From Rhabdothermincola salaria (GTDB taxonomy: Bacteria > Actinomycetota > Acidimicrobiia > Acidimicrobiales > Acidimicrobilacustridaceae), in NCBI RefSeq assembly GCF_021246445.1, contig NZ_JAJQXW010000004.1, positions 219,945 through 283,944 of the forward strand: a stretch of DNA of 64,000 nucleotides. The letters are read 5' to 3'. The position numbers were made by a program, and so were the translations under genes. Under the pieces are notes generated by a model. The model did not search any database and was not told the origin of the DNA. It saw only the letters and a list, made by a program, of their open reading frames with translations. This document shows, in pieces, positions 15,767 to 24,748 of this stretch; within the stretch, counting starts at the first letter, position 1, and every line of letters begins with the position of its first letter.

Positions 15767-16897
15767 TCAACGCTCCACGCGACCGACGCGAACCCCGAAC
15801 ACGTGGGCGACGTCGCCGGACGCCAGCCGGGTGCTGTGGTCGAGCTCCAGACCGGCGGAGCGGCCGAGCGTGCGGAGCTCCGACGCCGTGCGCTCCTTGC
15901 CCCCGTCGGTGAGCGCCGCCATCAACACGTCGGCGGCCACGGCCATGTCCGGGCGAGGAACGATCGTGCGCTCGCTGTCCACGACCACCACACGCGCTCG
16001 CCCCTCCGCCGCCTCGGCAACACGCTGGAGGATCCGGGACGCGTCGCGGTCGTCCCAATCGTGAACGACGTTGACCAGGAGGTAGGTGTCGAACCCCGGC
16101 GGCACCTGTTCGAAGGCATCACCACCGACGGCGGTCAACCGTGGATGGTCGACGGCACGCTCGACGACGCCGGGGAGATCGAGAACGGTCGCCCGCCGAC
16201 CGGGCAGCATCTCGAGCAGGGTCGCAGCCAGGGCGCCGGTGCCGCCGCCCACATCGCAGATGCTCTCGGTGCCGTCCCAGTCGAGGGCGGCGGCCAGCAC
16301 GAGACCGTGCATGCGACCACCGGCAGCCATCGCCCGATCGAACGTCGCCCACCGGTCGGGATGGTCGGCCATCCACTCGAAGAAGGGGGCCCCGTTGGCC
16401 TGCGCGAAGCCGTCGGCTCTGCTGGAGTCGGCGGTGAGCCCGGCAACGGCGGTGACGACCTCCTCGCCGCCGGAGAAGTCGACCCAGGCCCTCCAACCGC
16501 CGGGATGATCGTGTCGGAGGAAGGCGGTGACGGCGTTGGGTCGAACTCGACCTCGTCGATCCATGCCGACCCACCCGCGTGTGGCCGCGAAGCGAAGGAG
16601 CCGCTCGAGCATGGCCGGATCGGCGTCGAGCTCGGCCGCGAGATCGAGGATGCGTCTGGGGCCGGTGAGCGCTTCGGGGACCCCGGCCTGACAGATGGCC
16701 ACCAGAACTCGGTGGTCGAGCATCCCGAAGACGCCCTCGAGGATCCTCGCCGGAGGCGGTGCCATGGATGCGTGGACCCGACCGAGGAGGGCTCGGATGC
16801 GGTTCCCGACGAGGGTGACCCTGCCAGATGGAAGGAACGGGACGCCCAGCACGTCCTTCGAGGTGGGCGCTGTGGCGAGGACGCTGGTCGTGTTCAC
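15767..16897 (-). CDS. SAM-dependent O-methyltransferase, plant-type (Methyltransf_2-like)
   Basis: A 376-residue class I methyltransferase. Residues about 45-130 form the N-terminal helical/winged dimerisation domain, and the C-terminal Rossmann domain has the SAM motif DVGGGTGALAATLLEMLPG and the following acidic motif at the LPGVVERA strand end. VNVVHDWDDRDASRIL is the typical post-SAM segment of small-molecule O-methyltransferases such as those tailoring polyketides, phenols and carotenoids. GTG at 16897 is chosen with GAGAGA upstream. It is the last gene of the hemerythrin-MMPL operon, 73 bases behind the transporter. The substrate is unknown; a tailoring or detoxification role is inference. 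Confidence 0.87.
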   Translation of the reverse strand: MNTTSVLATAPTSKDVLGVPFLPSGRVTLVGNRIRALLGRVHASMAPPPARILEGVFGMLDHRVLVAICQAGVPEALTGPRRILDLAAELDADPAMLERLLRFAATRGWVGMDRRGRVRPNAVTAFLRHDHPGGWRAWVDFSGGEEVVTAVAGLTADSSRADGFAQANGAPFFEWMADHPDRWATFDRAMAAGGRMHGLVLAAALDWDGTESICDVGGGTGALAATLLEMLPGRRATVLDLPGVVERAVDHPRLTAVGGDAFEQVPPGFDTYLLVNVVHDWDDRDASRILQRVAEAAEGRARVVVVDSERTIVPRPDMAVAADVLMAALTDGGKERTASELRTLGRSAGLELDHSTRLASGDVAHVFGVRVGRVER

Positions 16898-16970
16898 AGG
16901 ATCTCTCTCGGGGTGAGTGGGTGGCTGGCGCCGGATCGGAGCTCGGCGCCAGCCCGCTTGTCGGTTTGGA

Positions 16971-19139
16971 TCAGGCCGCGGCAACGAGCGGGTCCGCTTC
17001 AACGGGCGCTCTGGTCTCGAGCGCGAGCTGGGGCAAGCGGCGGTCGAGCCAGCCGGGCAGCCACCAATTGCGCTCGCCGAGGAGCTCCATGGTGGCCGGC
17101 ACGAGGATCATGCGCACGAGTGTGGCGTCGAGGAGGACGGCCGTGGCGAGCCCGAGGCCGGCGAGTTTCGCGATCACGTCGTCGTTCAAGAGGAAGGCGC
17201 CGAAGACGACGACCATGATGGCCGCGGCGGCGGAGATCACCCGAGCGGTCGTGGCCAGTCCCTCCACCACGGCGTCGCTGTTGCTGCGCCCGCGCTGGTG
17301 CTCCTCGCGGATTCGGCTCAGGAGGAACACCTCGTAGTCCATCGAGAGGCCGAACAGCATCGCGAACATGAGGATGGGCACGAACACGGGCACTGGGGTG
17401 GCTTCGGGGATGCCGAGGAGCTCTCCGAACCGTCCGCCCTGCACGGCCAAGGCGACCACCCCATAGGCCGCGGCGATTCCCAGGAGGTTCAGCACCGCCG
17501 CCTTGAGGGCCACCAGTGGTGCCCGGAAGACCGCCAGCAACAGAACGAAGGACAAGAGCAGGACGGCGGCGATGAACCACGGCAGGCGGCTTCCCTCGTG
17601 GTCCGCCTCGTCGATGAACAGCGCCGTGAGTCCACCGACGAGCACCCCGGTGCCCGTCTCCGCCGACACCGCCGGGAGCACCTCTGCCCGCAGCCGACGA
17701 ACCAGAGCTTCGGTGGACGCGTCCTGGGGACCACCGACCGGCACAACCGTGAGCAGCGTGGTGGTGCCGCCGTCGTCCGTGGCACCGGGCAGCACCGCGG
17801 CGACGGCCGGATCGTCGACGAGTCGATCGGTCGCCACCTGCGCGGCCACCGGGGCATCACCGGCCGGGGCATCGACGGTCACCAGGAGCGGCCCATTGGC
17901 GCCCGCCCCGAAGGCGGCGGCCGTCAGATCGAAGGCCCGCCGACTGGTGAGCGACGTGGGGTTGGTGCCGGCATCGGGGAATCCGAAGCGCAGGGTCGTC
18001 ACCGGTGCGGCGAGACCAACGAGAATCACGACCGCGAGCAGGCCGAGGACGACCGGACGGCGCTGGACGCTTCGGCTCCAGCGAGCCCATCGCTCCGAGC
18101 GTCCGGAATGGCGCCGAGCTCCAGGCATGTGGAAACGGTCGATGCCGTGCCCGACGAAGCCGAGGACCGCAGGAAGCAGGGTCAGCGCTGTGCCCATCAC
18201 TGCTGCGACGGCGATCACCATCGCCAAGGCCGCGCCCCACATGTACTCGAGGCCGATGATGCCGAGCCCGAGCAACGAGATGACCACCGTGCCCCCGGCG
18301 AAGACCACCGCACGCCCGGCGGTCGACATGGCCGTGACCACAGCTTCGTGCGGACTGGCTCCGGAGGCCAGTTCGTTGCGGTAGCGGGTGACGATGAACA
18401 ACGCATAGTCGATGCCCACGCCGATGCCGATCATCGTCGCCAGCATCGAGCCCCATTCGGGGATGTCGATCAGGTGGGCGATCAGCATGGCCAGGCCCGA
18501 TCCCACTCCGAGGCCCACCAGGGCGAGAGCGATCGGCACCCCGGCAGCGAGGACCGACCCGAAGGCAACGAGAAGGACCAGCAGAGCAGCGATGAGGCCG
18601 AGCCCTTCCTTGCCGGCGTCGCCCTGCTCGGCGTACTGGACGGGCCATCCCCCGAGCTCGATCTGCAGTCCGTCGCCGCCGGCAGCGACCGATCGGTCGA
18701 TCAGCGCCCCGACGGCATCCGGGGGAACGGCTTCCGCCCGATCGTCGAGGGTCACCGCGACGAGCGTCGTTCGACCATCGGGTGCCGGTAGGGGCGCACC
18801 GACGTCGGCGACATGGGCCATGCCGGCCAGGCCGGCACGAAGTTCCTCGAGCCGACGGGTGGCATCTTCGGTCGCCAGACCGGTCGACGCCTTGGCGACC
18901 AGGTACACGGCGTCACCTGCCCGGTCGGGGAACCGGTCGGTCATGAGCTGGCGGACCGCAGCCGAGTCGGAGCCCGGCATCGAGTAGTCGGCGCGATGCT
19001 GGCCACCGGCGACGAACGCCAGTGCGGTCGCCAACGCCAACGCCATGGCCCAAGCAACGACGACCCGGCGGCGTCGGTGGTAGCACCACGAGGCCAACCG
19101 TGCGATCCCGCTGGTGACCGGAGTCGAGCTGTGGCTCAT
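16971..19139 (-). CDS. MMPL/RND-superfamily transporter
   Basis: A 722-residue inner-membrane transporter with about twelve helices in two repeats, each preceded by a large extracytoplasmic loop. The RND signatures are GIGVGIDYALFIVTRYRNEL in the first half and FGLSMDYEVFLLSRIREEH in the second; the aspartate-tyrosine pairs in these helices carry protons. Family members export lipids, glycolipids or hydrophobic small molecules. ATG at 19139 overlaps the hemerythrin stop by four bases (ATGA), so the two are translationally coupled. The cargo could be the product of the following methyltransferase, which is inference. Confidence 0.92.
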   Translation of the reverse strand: MSHSSTPVTSGIARLASWCYHRRRRVVVAWAMALALATALAFVAGGQHRADYSMPGSDSAAVRQLMTDRFPDRAGDAVYLVAKASTGLATEDATRRLEELRAGLAGMAHVADVGAPLPAPDGRTTLVAVTLDDRAEAVPPDAVGALIDRSVAAGGDGLQIELGGWPVQYAEQGDAGKEGLGLIAALLVLLVAFGSVLAAGVPIALALVGLGVGSGLAMLIAHLIDIPEWGSMLATMIGIGVGIDYALFIVTRYRNELASGASPHEAVVTAMSTAGRAVVFAGGTVVISLLGLGIIGLEYMWGAALAMVIAVAAVMGTALTLLPAVLGFVGHGIDRFHMPGARRHSGRSERWARWSRSVQRRPVVLGLLAVVILVGLAAPVTTLRFGFPDAGTNPTSLTSRRAFDLTAAAFGAGANGPLLVTVDAPAGDAPVAAQVATDRLVDDPAVAAVLPGATDDGGTTTLLTVVPVGGPQDASTEALVRRLRAEVLPAVSAETGTGVLVGGLTALFIDEADHEGSRLPWFIAAVLLLSFVLLLAVFRAPLVALKAAVLNLLGIAAAYGVVALAVQGGRFGELLGIPEATPVPVFVPILMFAMLFGLSMDYEVFLLSRIREEHQRGRSNSDAVVEGLATTARVISAAAAIMVVVFGAFLLNDDVIAKLAGLGLATAVLLDATLVRMILVPATMELLGERNWWLPGWLDRRLPQLALETRAPVEADPLVAAA

Positions 19140-19804
19140 CGGGTCACCGCCGAAGAGTTGACCGTGAAGGCCGCCGCTGTCCGACGTGCGTAACGTCGTC
19201 GGCTCATTCGCCAGATCAACTCGATCATCTTCGGGGTGCTGTCGAACATCGCTTGCGTCTCGTCGGCGCTGAATGTCGAGACGAGCCACGGGACGGTGAA
19301 GGCCAGCTTGCGGGGGTCGTGATACTTCACAGCGCGTGCGTTCAGGGCCTCGAACTCAGCGGCAGTGAAGTGCCGCTCGAAGAGTGGCACCACGTCATCG
19401 TCCTCGGTTTCCAGATGTGACTGCACCAGCCGCGCCATCTGGACCGATGCATCGATGGCAACTCGTTGGTTCACCGACCAGTCGCCGTCGAGAGCCAGTC
19501 CTTCGATGGCTTCCCCGAGACGGCCGCCGACGTCGTCGAGGTGGTCATGATCGGCGGCCAAGCCCGTCTCGTAGGCGGCGAACGTCGGTACCCGCTCGGC
19601 CAGGGCCGGGAAGAAGATGTCGTCCTCGATGACATGGTGGTCATGGAGGTACGCCGCAAAACCTCGGTACCACCAGTGCAGGGCACGGGCCCGGCTCCGG
19701 TCCCCCGTGGGGATCTGGCCGATGGTCACGGCGAGGTCGCCGGCACTCTGGCGGAGCGCTCGGTGGATGAGGCGGAAGGTCGTGGTGTCGGGGGCGTCGT
19801 CCAT
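19136..19804 (-). CDS. hemerythrin HHE-domain protein
   Basis: A 222-residue protein with a four-helix hemerythrin-like domain. The expected metal ligands are visible in order: His in LIHRALR, the YLHDHHVIEDDIFFP motif (H-x-x-H-x-x-E type), DHDHLDD, and SHLETEDDDVVPLF. Such domains bind a non-haem di-iron centre and sense or carry oxygen or NO. After about residue 165 there is a basic C-terminal extension that is not part of the core domain. ATG at 19804 has AGGAG six bases upstream. It heads an operon with the MMPL transporter and methyltransferase, and SARP-type repeats lie just upstream. Confidence 0.9.
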   Translation of the reverse strand: MDDAPDTTTFRLIHRALRQSAGDLAVTIGQIPTGDRSRARALHWWYRGFAAYLHDHHVIEDDIFFPALAERVPTFAAYETGLAADHDHLDDVGGRLGEAIEGLALDGDWSVNQRVAIDASVQMARLVQSHLETEDDDVVPLFERHFTAAEFEALNARAVKYHDPRKLAFTVPWLVSTFSADETQAMFDSTPKMIELIWRMSRRRYARRTAAAFTVNSSAVTR

Positions 19805-19854
19805 GGTGTCTCCTCAGTCGTCGGAACGGACTGGAAGCACCGTGGGGCACGCCG

Positions 19855-19883
19855 GTTGGCGGGGACTTGGCGGGCACTTGGCG
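19855..19883 (-). promoter_or_regulatory. putative SARP operator: three 11-bp-spaced direct repeats
   Basis: On the minus strand the heptamers CGCCAAG (19883-19877), CGCCAAG (19872-19866) and CGCCAAC (19861-19855) repeat with an exact 11-bp period. SARP activators are known to bind heptameric direct repeats spaced by 11 bp immediately upstream of the -10. Here a weak -10-like CACGGT lies at 19844-19839, about ten bases beyond the last repeat, and the hemerythrin ATG is at 19804. The neighbouring SARP gene at 19913-23539 is the obvious candidate ligand, which is inference. Confidence 0.6.
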
Positions 19884-19912
19884 TGGGGCGGGCTCATCCC
19901 CGGTCGCGTACG

Positions 19913-22900
19913 TCAGCGGCGGCTTTCGGCAACCTGTCGGGCCACGTAGACCAGATCGTGGGTGGAGGCCAGGGCCTCAACTCGCCGCAACGCATCCTCT
20001 CCGCGGGAGCGGTCGCCCGGCCCGGCCATGTCGAGGAGGAATCGCCCCTGGTAGAGGAGCGACCGTGCGAGCCAGGCCGGCGTTCGCAGCCGCTCGTGGC
20101 CGGCGACCGCCTCGTCGAAGAGAGTTCGGGCTCGCTCCGTGTCCCCGAGGAGCACAGCCGAACGGGCCAGGGCCAACCCGACGAGACCGGCGCTCCCGCC
20201 GCCGGATCCCGTCGCCGCCCATCGCCCCTCGAAGGGCTCGAGTTGAGACGCGATGGCCGATGCTCCAGCGATGTCACCGAGGCTGACCCGGGTGTGCAGG
20301 CCATAGGTCGCTGCGCTGAGCATCGTGTAGTCGTCGGCGAACGGGATGCCGGTGTCGATCTGATCGACGACCGACGCCGCCATGTCGAGCCGACCAGCCT
20401 CGGTCACCAGCCATCCGGAGAACTCGGCGGCGAGTCGCCCGTAGTGAGGGCTGGCGGCCGCCGCCGCCCTGATCCGGGGCATGGTCGCGTCGATGCCACC
20501 TCGGTCAGCGGCGATGGCCGCGACCTGAGCCATCTCCATGAGGTCGGCATCCATTCGCCGGGTCCGTCGGTAACGGAGGGCCGCCTCGCTGCACAACGCC
20601 TGTGCCTCCTCGTACCGGCCGTGCGCGAGCGCCATGGCGCCCTGGAACCATCCGAGCTGAGCGAGCAACGGACCTCCGCCGATCCGGTCGGCCACGGCGC
20701 GGCACTCGGCGATGTGCGACGCGGCGCCGTCGTGGTCAGCCGATTCGTAGTGCGTCAGCGCGAGCTGAAAGCGAGCGATGAGTGCGAGGTGGTCGTCGAG
20801 CCCGTGCGTCTCGACGAGCTCGAGCACCTCGAGAGCGGACCTTCGACGCTCAGCGAGCTTGGTCGGTTCGAGGGGCCCACTGGCGTTCAGCATGACGCGA
20901 CCGAGGACGTAGGGGTCGCCCGAGGCCCGGGCGGCCTCCACCGCCTCCGACCGGACTCCTTCGATCGCGGCGCTGTCTCCATAGGTCAACTCGACGGCAA
21001 GAGCCCCGAGCACGAGAGCCCGGCTCACGAAGTCGCCATGGTCGAGGAGGTCCGCAGTGCGCCGGAGAGCGGCGATGCACCGGGGATCGACCGTCCCGTA
21101 GCTCTGGTTGGGCCACAGATGGGGGCTGCCGAGCAGCGCCGCGGCCCGGCCGAGTGCCGCCACGTCACCTGCCACCTCCGCCAGTTCCATTGCCTCGAGC
21201 GCCGCCCTCCTCGCCGCTTCCACCAGATCGGCTTCGAAGCGGACGGCCGCCAGGTTGCACAGGGCACCGATCCGTCCGGCGAGGTCGCCGGGACGGAACG
21301 AAGCCAACGACTCGACCACGCGAGCCCAGTGACCGGCCGCGTCCTCGAAGCCGAACTGGTCGCTGGCCAGGCGGGCCGCCTCCGTGGAGGCCTCGATCGC
21401 CAACTCGGCCGTCCCGGCCATGGCCCCGGCCATGGCGTGGTGGGCGACCAGCGCAGCGCTCGAGCCCAGTACCGGGCCGGTGCGCCGGGCGACCGTGCGA
21501 GCGACGGCGGCATGGATACGGGCGCTGCGAACGGAATTGACCTCCGCCGCCAGCGCGTCGCAGACGAGGGCGTGGGAGAAGCGGAAGCGGCCGCCTTCCT
21601 CGTCGACCACCAGTCCAGCGTCGAGAGCCGGGGCAAGGGCATCGAGGGCTGCATCCAGCGGCTCCTCCGCCACGGTGGCCACCACAGTCAGCTCGAACCG
21701 GCGGCCGACCACCGACGCAACGGTCAACAGCTGCTGGGTGGGGGCGGGCAGTCGGGCGACCCGGCGCCTCACCACGAACTGCACCCCGGGCGGGATGGCG
21801 GTAGCAGCACGAGCCGCTGATGCATCCGTGAGCCGACCCTCGGAGGCCAACAACTCACTGAGCTCTTTGACGAACAGGGGATTGCCCCCCGTGCGGTCGT
21901 GGACCAGGGCGGCGACGTCGCTCGGCACGTCGACACCTGTTCGAGCGGCGAGCCACTCGGAAACTGCGCCCTTCTCGAGGCCGAAGAGCGGGACCTGCAC
22001 GATCCCGGGGGTCCGGGACAAGGCGCCGAGTGCATCGACCAGCGCCACCCCGCTGTCATCCTCGAGCGGCCTGACCGTCACCACCACCAGGATCGAAAGG
22101 TCGGTCAGCTCACCGGCGACGTGAACGAGGAGGCGAAGGCTGTCGGCATCGGCCCATTGGAGATCGTCGATCACCAGCAACAGAGGCACCTTCGCCGAGC
22201 GCAACGTGTCCACGACGGCGCGATACAGGGCGAAAACGGCACCCGGGGCGACCTCGGACGACTGGTGGTATTCGTCGGGCGGAACGAGAACCCGGTCGAC
22301 GACGCCTGCCTCGCGGACCTGTTCGGCGAGATGGGTCGCGGACCAGAACGACGGTGTGGCGCCGCTCTCGGGACAGCGGGCCCACGCGGTGACGAAGCCG
22401 CGCTGTCGGGCCGCGGCGGCCACCTCCTCGACCAGTCGCGTCTTCCCGACTCCCGGTTCCCCGAGCACCACGGCGGCAGCACCTCGACCGGCCGCGGCGC
22501 CGGCGAGGGCCGCCATGAGGGCGGCCAGCTCCCCGTGGCGGCCTATCAGCACGGGCCGGTCGGGTACCGCCACCGGCGACGCTGATCCCGAACCAGCGTC
22601 GTCGACGGGCGACGACCTCCGTGGCGGCTCGTCGGGCGCCGACGGGCTCGAAGGGCGCCACTGGAGCGCCATCGAGTGGTTCAAGAGATCGGCCTCGAGA
22701 TCCCGCAACTCCGGGCCGGGGTCGAGACCGGCCGTGTTCGCCAGCGCTCGCCGAACTCGCTCAACCACACGCAAGGCCTCGGCCTGTCGGCCGGACCGGT
22801 ACAGACCGAGAGCAAGGAGGGTGTGGAGGTGCTCGTCGAGCGGGTACTCGGCGACAGCCGACTCCAGCATGCCCACGACCTCGATGTGGTGGCCGAGACC

Positions 22901-23539
22901 GAGACGAGCCTGCGCGGCGAGGGCCAACGCGGCAAGGCGCCTCGACGAGAGGCGGGCGGTCGCCTCCACCACGAACGGCTCGTGGGCGAACTCGGGCAGC
23001 GGCGGACCGGTCCACAGGGCCAGGGCTTGATCGAGAGCTGCTACGGCGCCCGCCGGGTCGCCGGTGCGGAGACGGGTTCGGCCGTTGGCCACGAGATCCT
23101 CGAAGTGCAAGACGTCGACCTCGCGCCGACTCACATCGAGGCTGTACCCGGGGGCCTGCGTCCGCAGCACCTTGGCCGCCTGTCGCGGCCGACGGTCGGG
23201 TTCGAGCGCCCGGCGGAGGTTCGACACATAGGTCTGCAACGACACCCGCGCCTTCGGAGAGTCGTCCCAGAGCAGTTCGACGAGGCGATCAGAGGCGACG
23301 ACCCTGCCGGCTTCGAGCAGGAGTACGGCCAGCACCGAGCGCTGCTTGGGAGGGCCGAGTTCGACCACCTGCCCGTCCACACGGACTTCGAGCCCGCCGA
23401 ACAGTCGGTGGTACCGAATGGGGGAGCCCGCTCCTCTCGCCGAAACGGAACGGCTCTCATCGCCCACCGCCAGGGTCGGCCCCCCGGGATCGCCGTTCAT
23501 GAGCCGGGGATCGTAGTCATCCGTGCGATGAGAGCGCAT
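19913..23539 (-). CDS. AfsR/SARP-type regulator with AAA ATPase and TPR-like region
   Basis: A 1208-residue regulator. Residues 42-140 form the OmpR-like winged-helix domain (GPPKQRSVLAVLLLEAG, LQTYVSNLRRALEP), residues 143-290 the BTAD domain, and residues 330-620 a STAND ATPase with Walker A GEPGVGKT at 360-367 and Walker B LLLVIDDLQWAD. The C-terminal 550 residues are helical repeats without a LuxR domain. ATG at 23539 has GGAG six bases upstream. It is 108 bases upstream of the hemerythrin operon on the same strand, with SARP-type repeats in the gap, so it is likely a cluster-situated activator that couples an ATP/ligand signal to expression of that operon. Confidence 0.9.
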   Translation of the reverse strand: MRSHRTDDYDPRLMNGDPGGPTLAVGDESRSVSARGAGSPIRYHRLFGGLEVRVDGQVVELGPPKQRSVLAVLLLEAGRVVASDRLVELLWDDSPKARVSLQTYVSNLRRALEPDRRPRQAAKVLRTQAPGYSLDVSRREVDVLHFEDLVANGRTRLRTGDPAGAVAALDQALALWTGPPLPEFAHEPFVVEATARLSSRRLAALALAAQARLGLGHHIEVVGMLESAVAEYPLDEHLHTLLALGLYRSGRQAEALRVVERVRRALANTAGLDPGPELRDLEADLLNHSMALQWRPSSPSAPDEPPRRSSPVDDAGSGSASPVAVPDRPVLIGRHGELAALMAALAGAAAGRGAAAVVLGEPGVGKTRLVEEVAAAARQRGFVTAWARCPESGATPSFWSATHLAEQVREAGVVDRVLVPPDEYHQSSEVAPGAVFALYRAVVDTLRSAKVPLLLVIDDLQWADADSLRLLVHVAGELTDLSILVVVTVRPLEDDSGVALVDALGALSRTPGIVQVPLFGLEKGAVSEWLAARTGVDVPSDVAALVHDRTGGNPLFVKELSELLASEGRLTDASAARAATAIPPGVQFVVRRRVARLPAPTQQLLTVASVVGRRFELTVVATVAEEPLDAALDALAPALDAGLVVDEEGGRFRFSHALVCDALAAEVNSVRSARIHAAVARTVARRTGPVLGSSAALVAHHAMAGAMAGTAELAIEASTEAARLASDQFGFEDAAGHWARVVESLASFRPGDLAGRIGALCNLAAVRFEADLVEAARRAALEAMELAEVAGDVAALGRAAALLGSPHLWPNQSYGTVDPRCIAALRRTADLLDHGDFVSRALVLGALAVELTYGDSAAIEGVRSEAVEAARASGDPYVLGRVMLNASGPLEPTKLAERRRSALEVLELVETHGLDDHLALIARFQLALTHYESADHDGAASHIAECRAVADRIGGGPLLAQLGWFQGAMALAHGRYEEAQALCSEAALRYRRTRRMDADLMEMAQVAAIAADRGGIDATMPRIRAAAAASPHYGRLAAEFSGWLVTEAGRLDMAASVVDQIDTGIPFADDYTMLSAATYGLHTRVSLGDIAGASAIASQLEPFEGRWAATGSGGGSAGLVGLALARSAVLLGDTERARTLFDEAVAGHERLRTPAWLARSLLYQGRFLLDMAGPGDRSRGEDALRRVEALASTHDLVYVARQVAESRR

Positions 23540-23788
23540 GCGCCGCTCCGGCCCCCGATCAGGTCGGTCCCTGCCGGGAGGGGCGAAGGATCGAGATCAA
23601 CCCCCGGTCACGTCGAGGATCGCTGGGTCCGGTCGAGCCCGACCCGCTCAGAAGAGGAGCTCCTCGCCGGCGGTCGAATCGACACCGAGACCCTGGCCCA
23701 GGATCTGATCCGAGCGCGCGCCACCAACGTCGGTGCCGAACCTCCTGTGGCGCTGGTGTCCCCACCGAGGATCCGGCATCATCCGTCG

Positions 23789-24676
23789 GTGGGACTGCCC
23801 GGCAGGACACCGATCGAACGGGCGCCGAGAGTGCTCGCCTGGATGGTGGGGGCCACTCTCGCGCTGGCTTCGTGCGGAGGGGGCGAGTCGGGCGGACCCG
23901 CGACGGCCGACGCTCCTCCCCCCACGTCCGAGACCGATGCCTCGACGACGCCCCCGCCCTCGACGCCAGCCGTCGCGGCGGCGATCGAGTTCACCTGGAC
24001 GACGTCCTACGTCGGCGATGGGTACGGGGTGAGGGTCGAGGTCAGCGGCACCGTGGGCGAAGGGTGGGCGTCGTACACGATGAACGGCGTCCCGTTGCTC
24101 GGCTCCGACGGCGGGGACTACGCCGACCTGATCCCGATGATGGTCGGTGCGGGGATCAACGGTTTCGTCGACCCGCCATCCGGTTCGGACACGATCGACT
24201 CCGCAGGTGTCACCGAGGTCGTTGTCGACGGCGACCTCCGCTGGTACCGCCTCCCTTGGCTGCTCGACGAAGCACCGTCCGCACTCGACGACGCCGAATG
24301 GGTGCAGGTCGACGCGTCCTCGGACACACCCCCCATCGACCTGGTCACCTACGTCGTCGCCGAACGGTTCGACACCGCCCTCGCTGAGCTCCGTCGGGCG
24401 GCCGGCGCCGGTGCGACGTACACGCCTCCTCCGGGGGACGATGAGATCGCCGCCCTCTTCGGACCCTGGGTCGGCGCCGACGGCGCGATCGAACCGACGG
24501 GCAACGCCGAAGAGGGTGAGGCCCGCTGGGGCGTCACCTACACCTACGAGCCAGACGGAGTGGACGGGTTCGCCCGAGGCGAGGTGTCGTGGCACACGAC
24601 AACGGACAGCCGACCTCCAGCGCTCGCTCCCGACACGTCGATCACCGCCGGACGAGTGTCGACGGCGATGCGCTGA
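23789..24676 (+). CDS. lipoprotein of unknown function
   Basis: A predicted lipoprotein of about 295 residues. A basic start, the hydrophobic segment VLAWMVGATLALA and the lipobox LASC give lipid attachment to the outer leaflet. A Ser/Thr/Pro linker follows, then a beta-rich domain beginning IEFTWTTSYVGDGYGVRVEVSG. This resembles mycobacterial LppX/LprG-like or generic sugar/lipid binding proteins only in layout; no family is recognised. The start is uncertain: GTG at 23789 and GTG at 23756 are both possible and neither has a good ribosome site. It diverges from the SARP regulator across a 249-base gap and may be part of the same cluster. Confidence 0.7.
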   Translation: MGLPGRTPIERAPRVLAWMVGATLALASCGGGESGGPATADAPPPTSETDASTTPPPSTPAVAAAIEFTWTTSYVGDGYGVRVEVSGTVGEGWASYTMNGVPLLGSDGGDYADLIPMMVGAGINGFVDPPSGSDTIDSAGVTEVVVDGDLRWYRLPWLLDEAPSALDDAEWVQVDASSDTPPIDLVTYVVAERFDTALAELRRAAGAGATYTPPPGDDEIAALFGPWVGADGAIEPTGNAEEGEARWGVTYTYEPDGVDGFARGEVSWHTTTDSRPPALAPDTSITAGRVSTAMR

Positions 24677-24748
24677 GCCGCTCGGCGAACGCGCCGTACC
24701 GCCGGAGCGTCGCCGGCGTGCGCTGTGGGCCGGCAATCGGACGAGGGC

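Noticed and set aside
14810..17218. 802-codon plus-strand open frame
   Set aside because: It overlaps the exonuclease, methyltransferase and MMPL genes on the opposite strand, and its translation is low-complexity with no domain.
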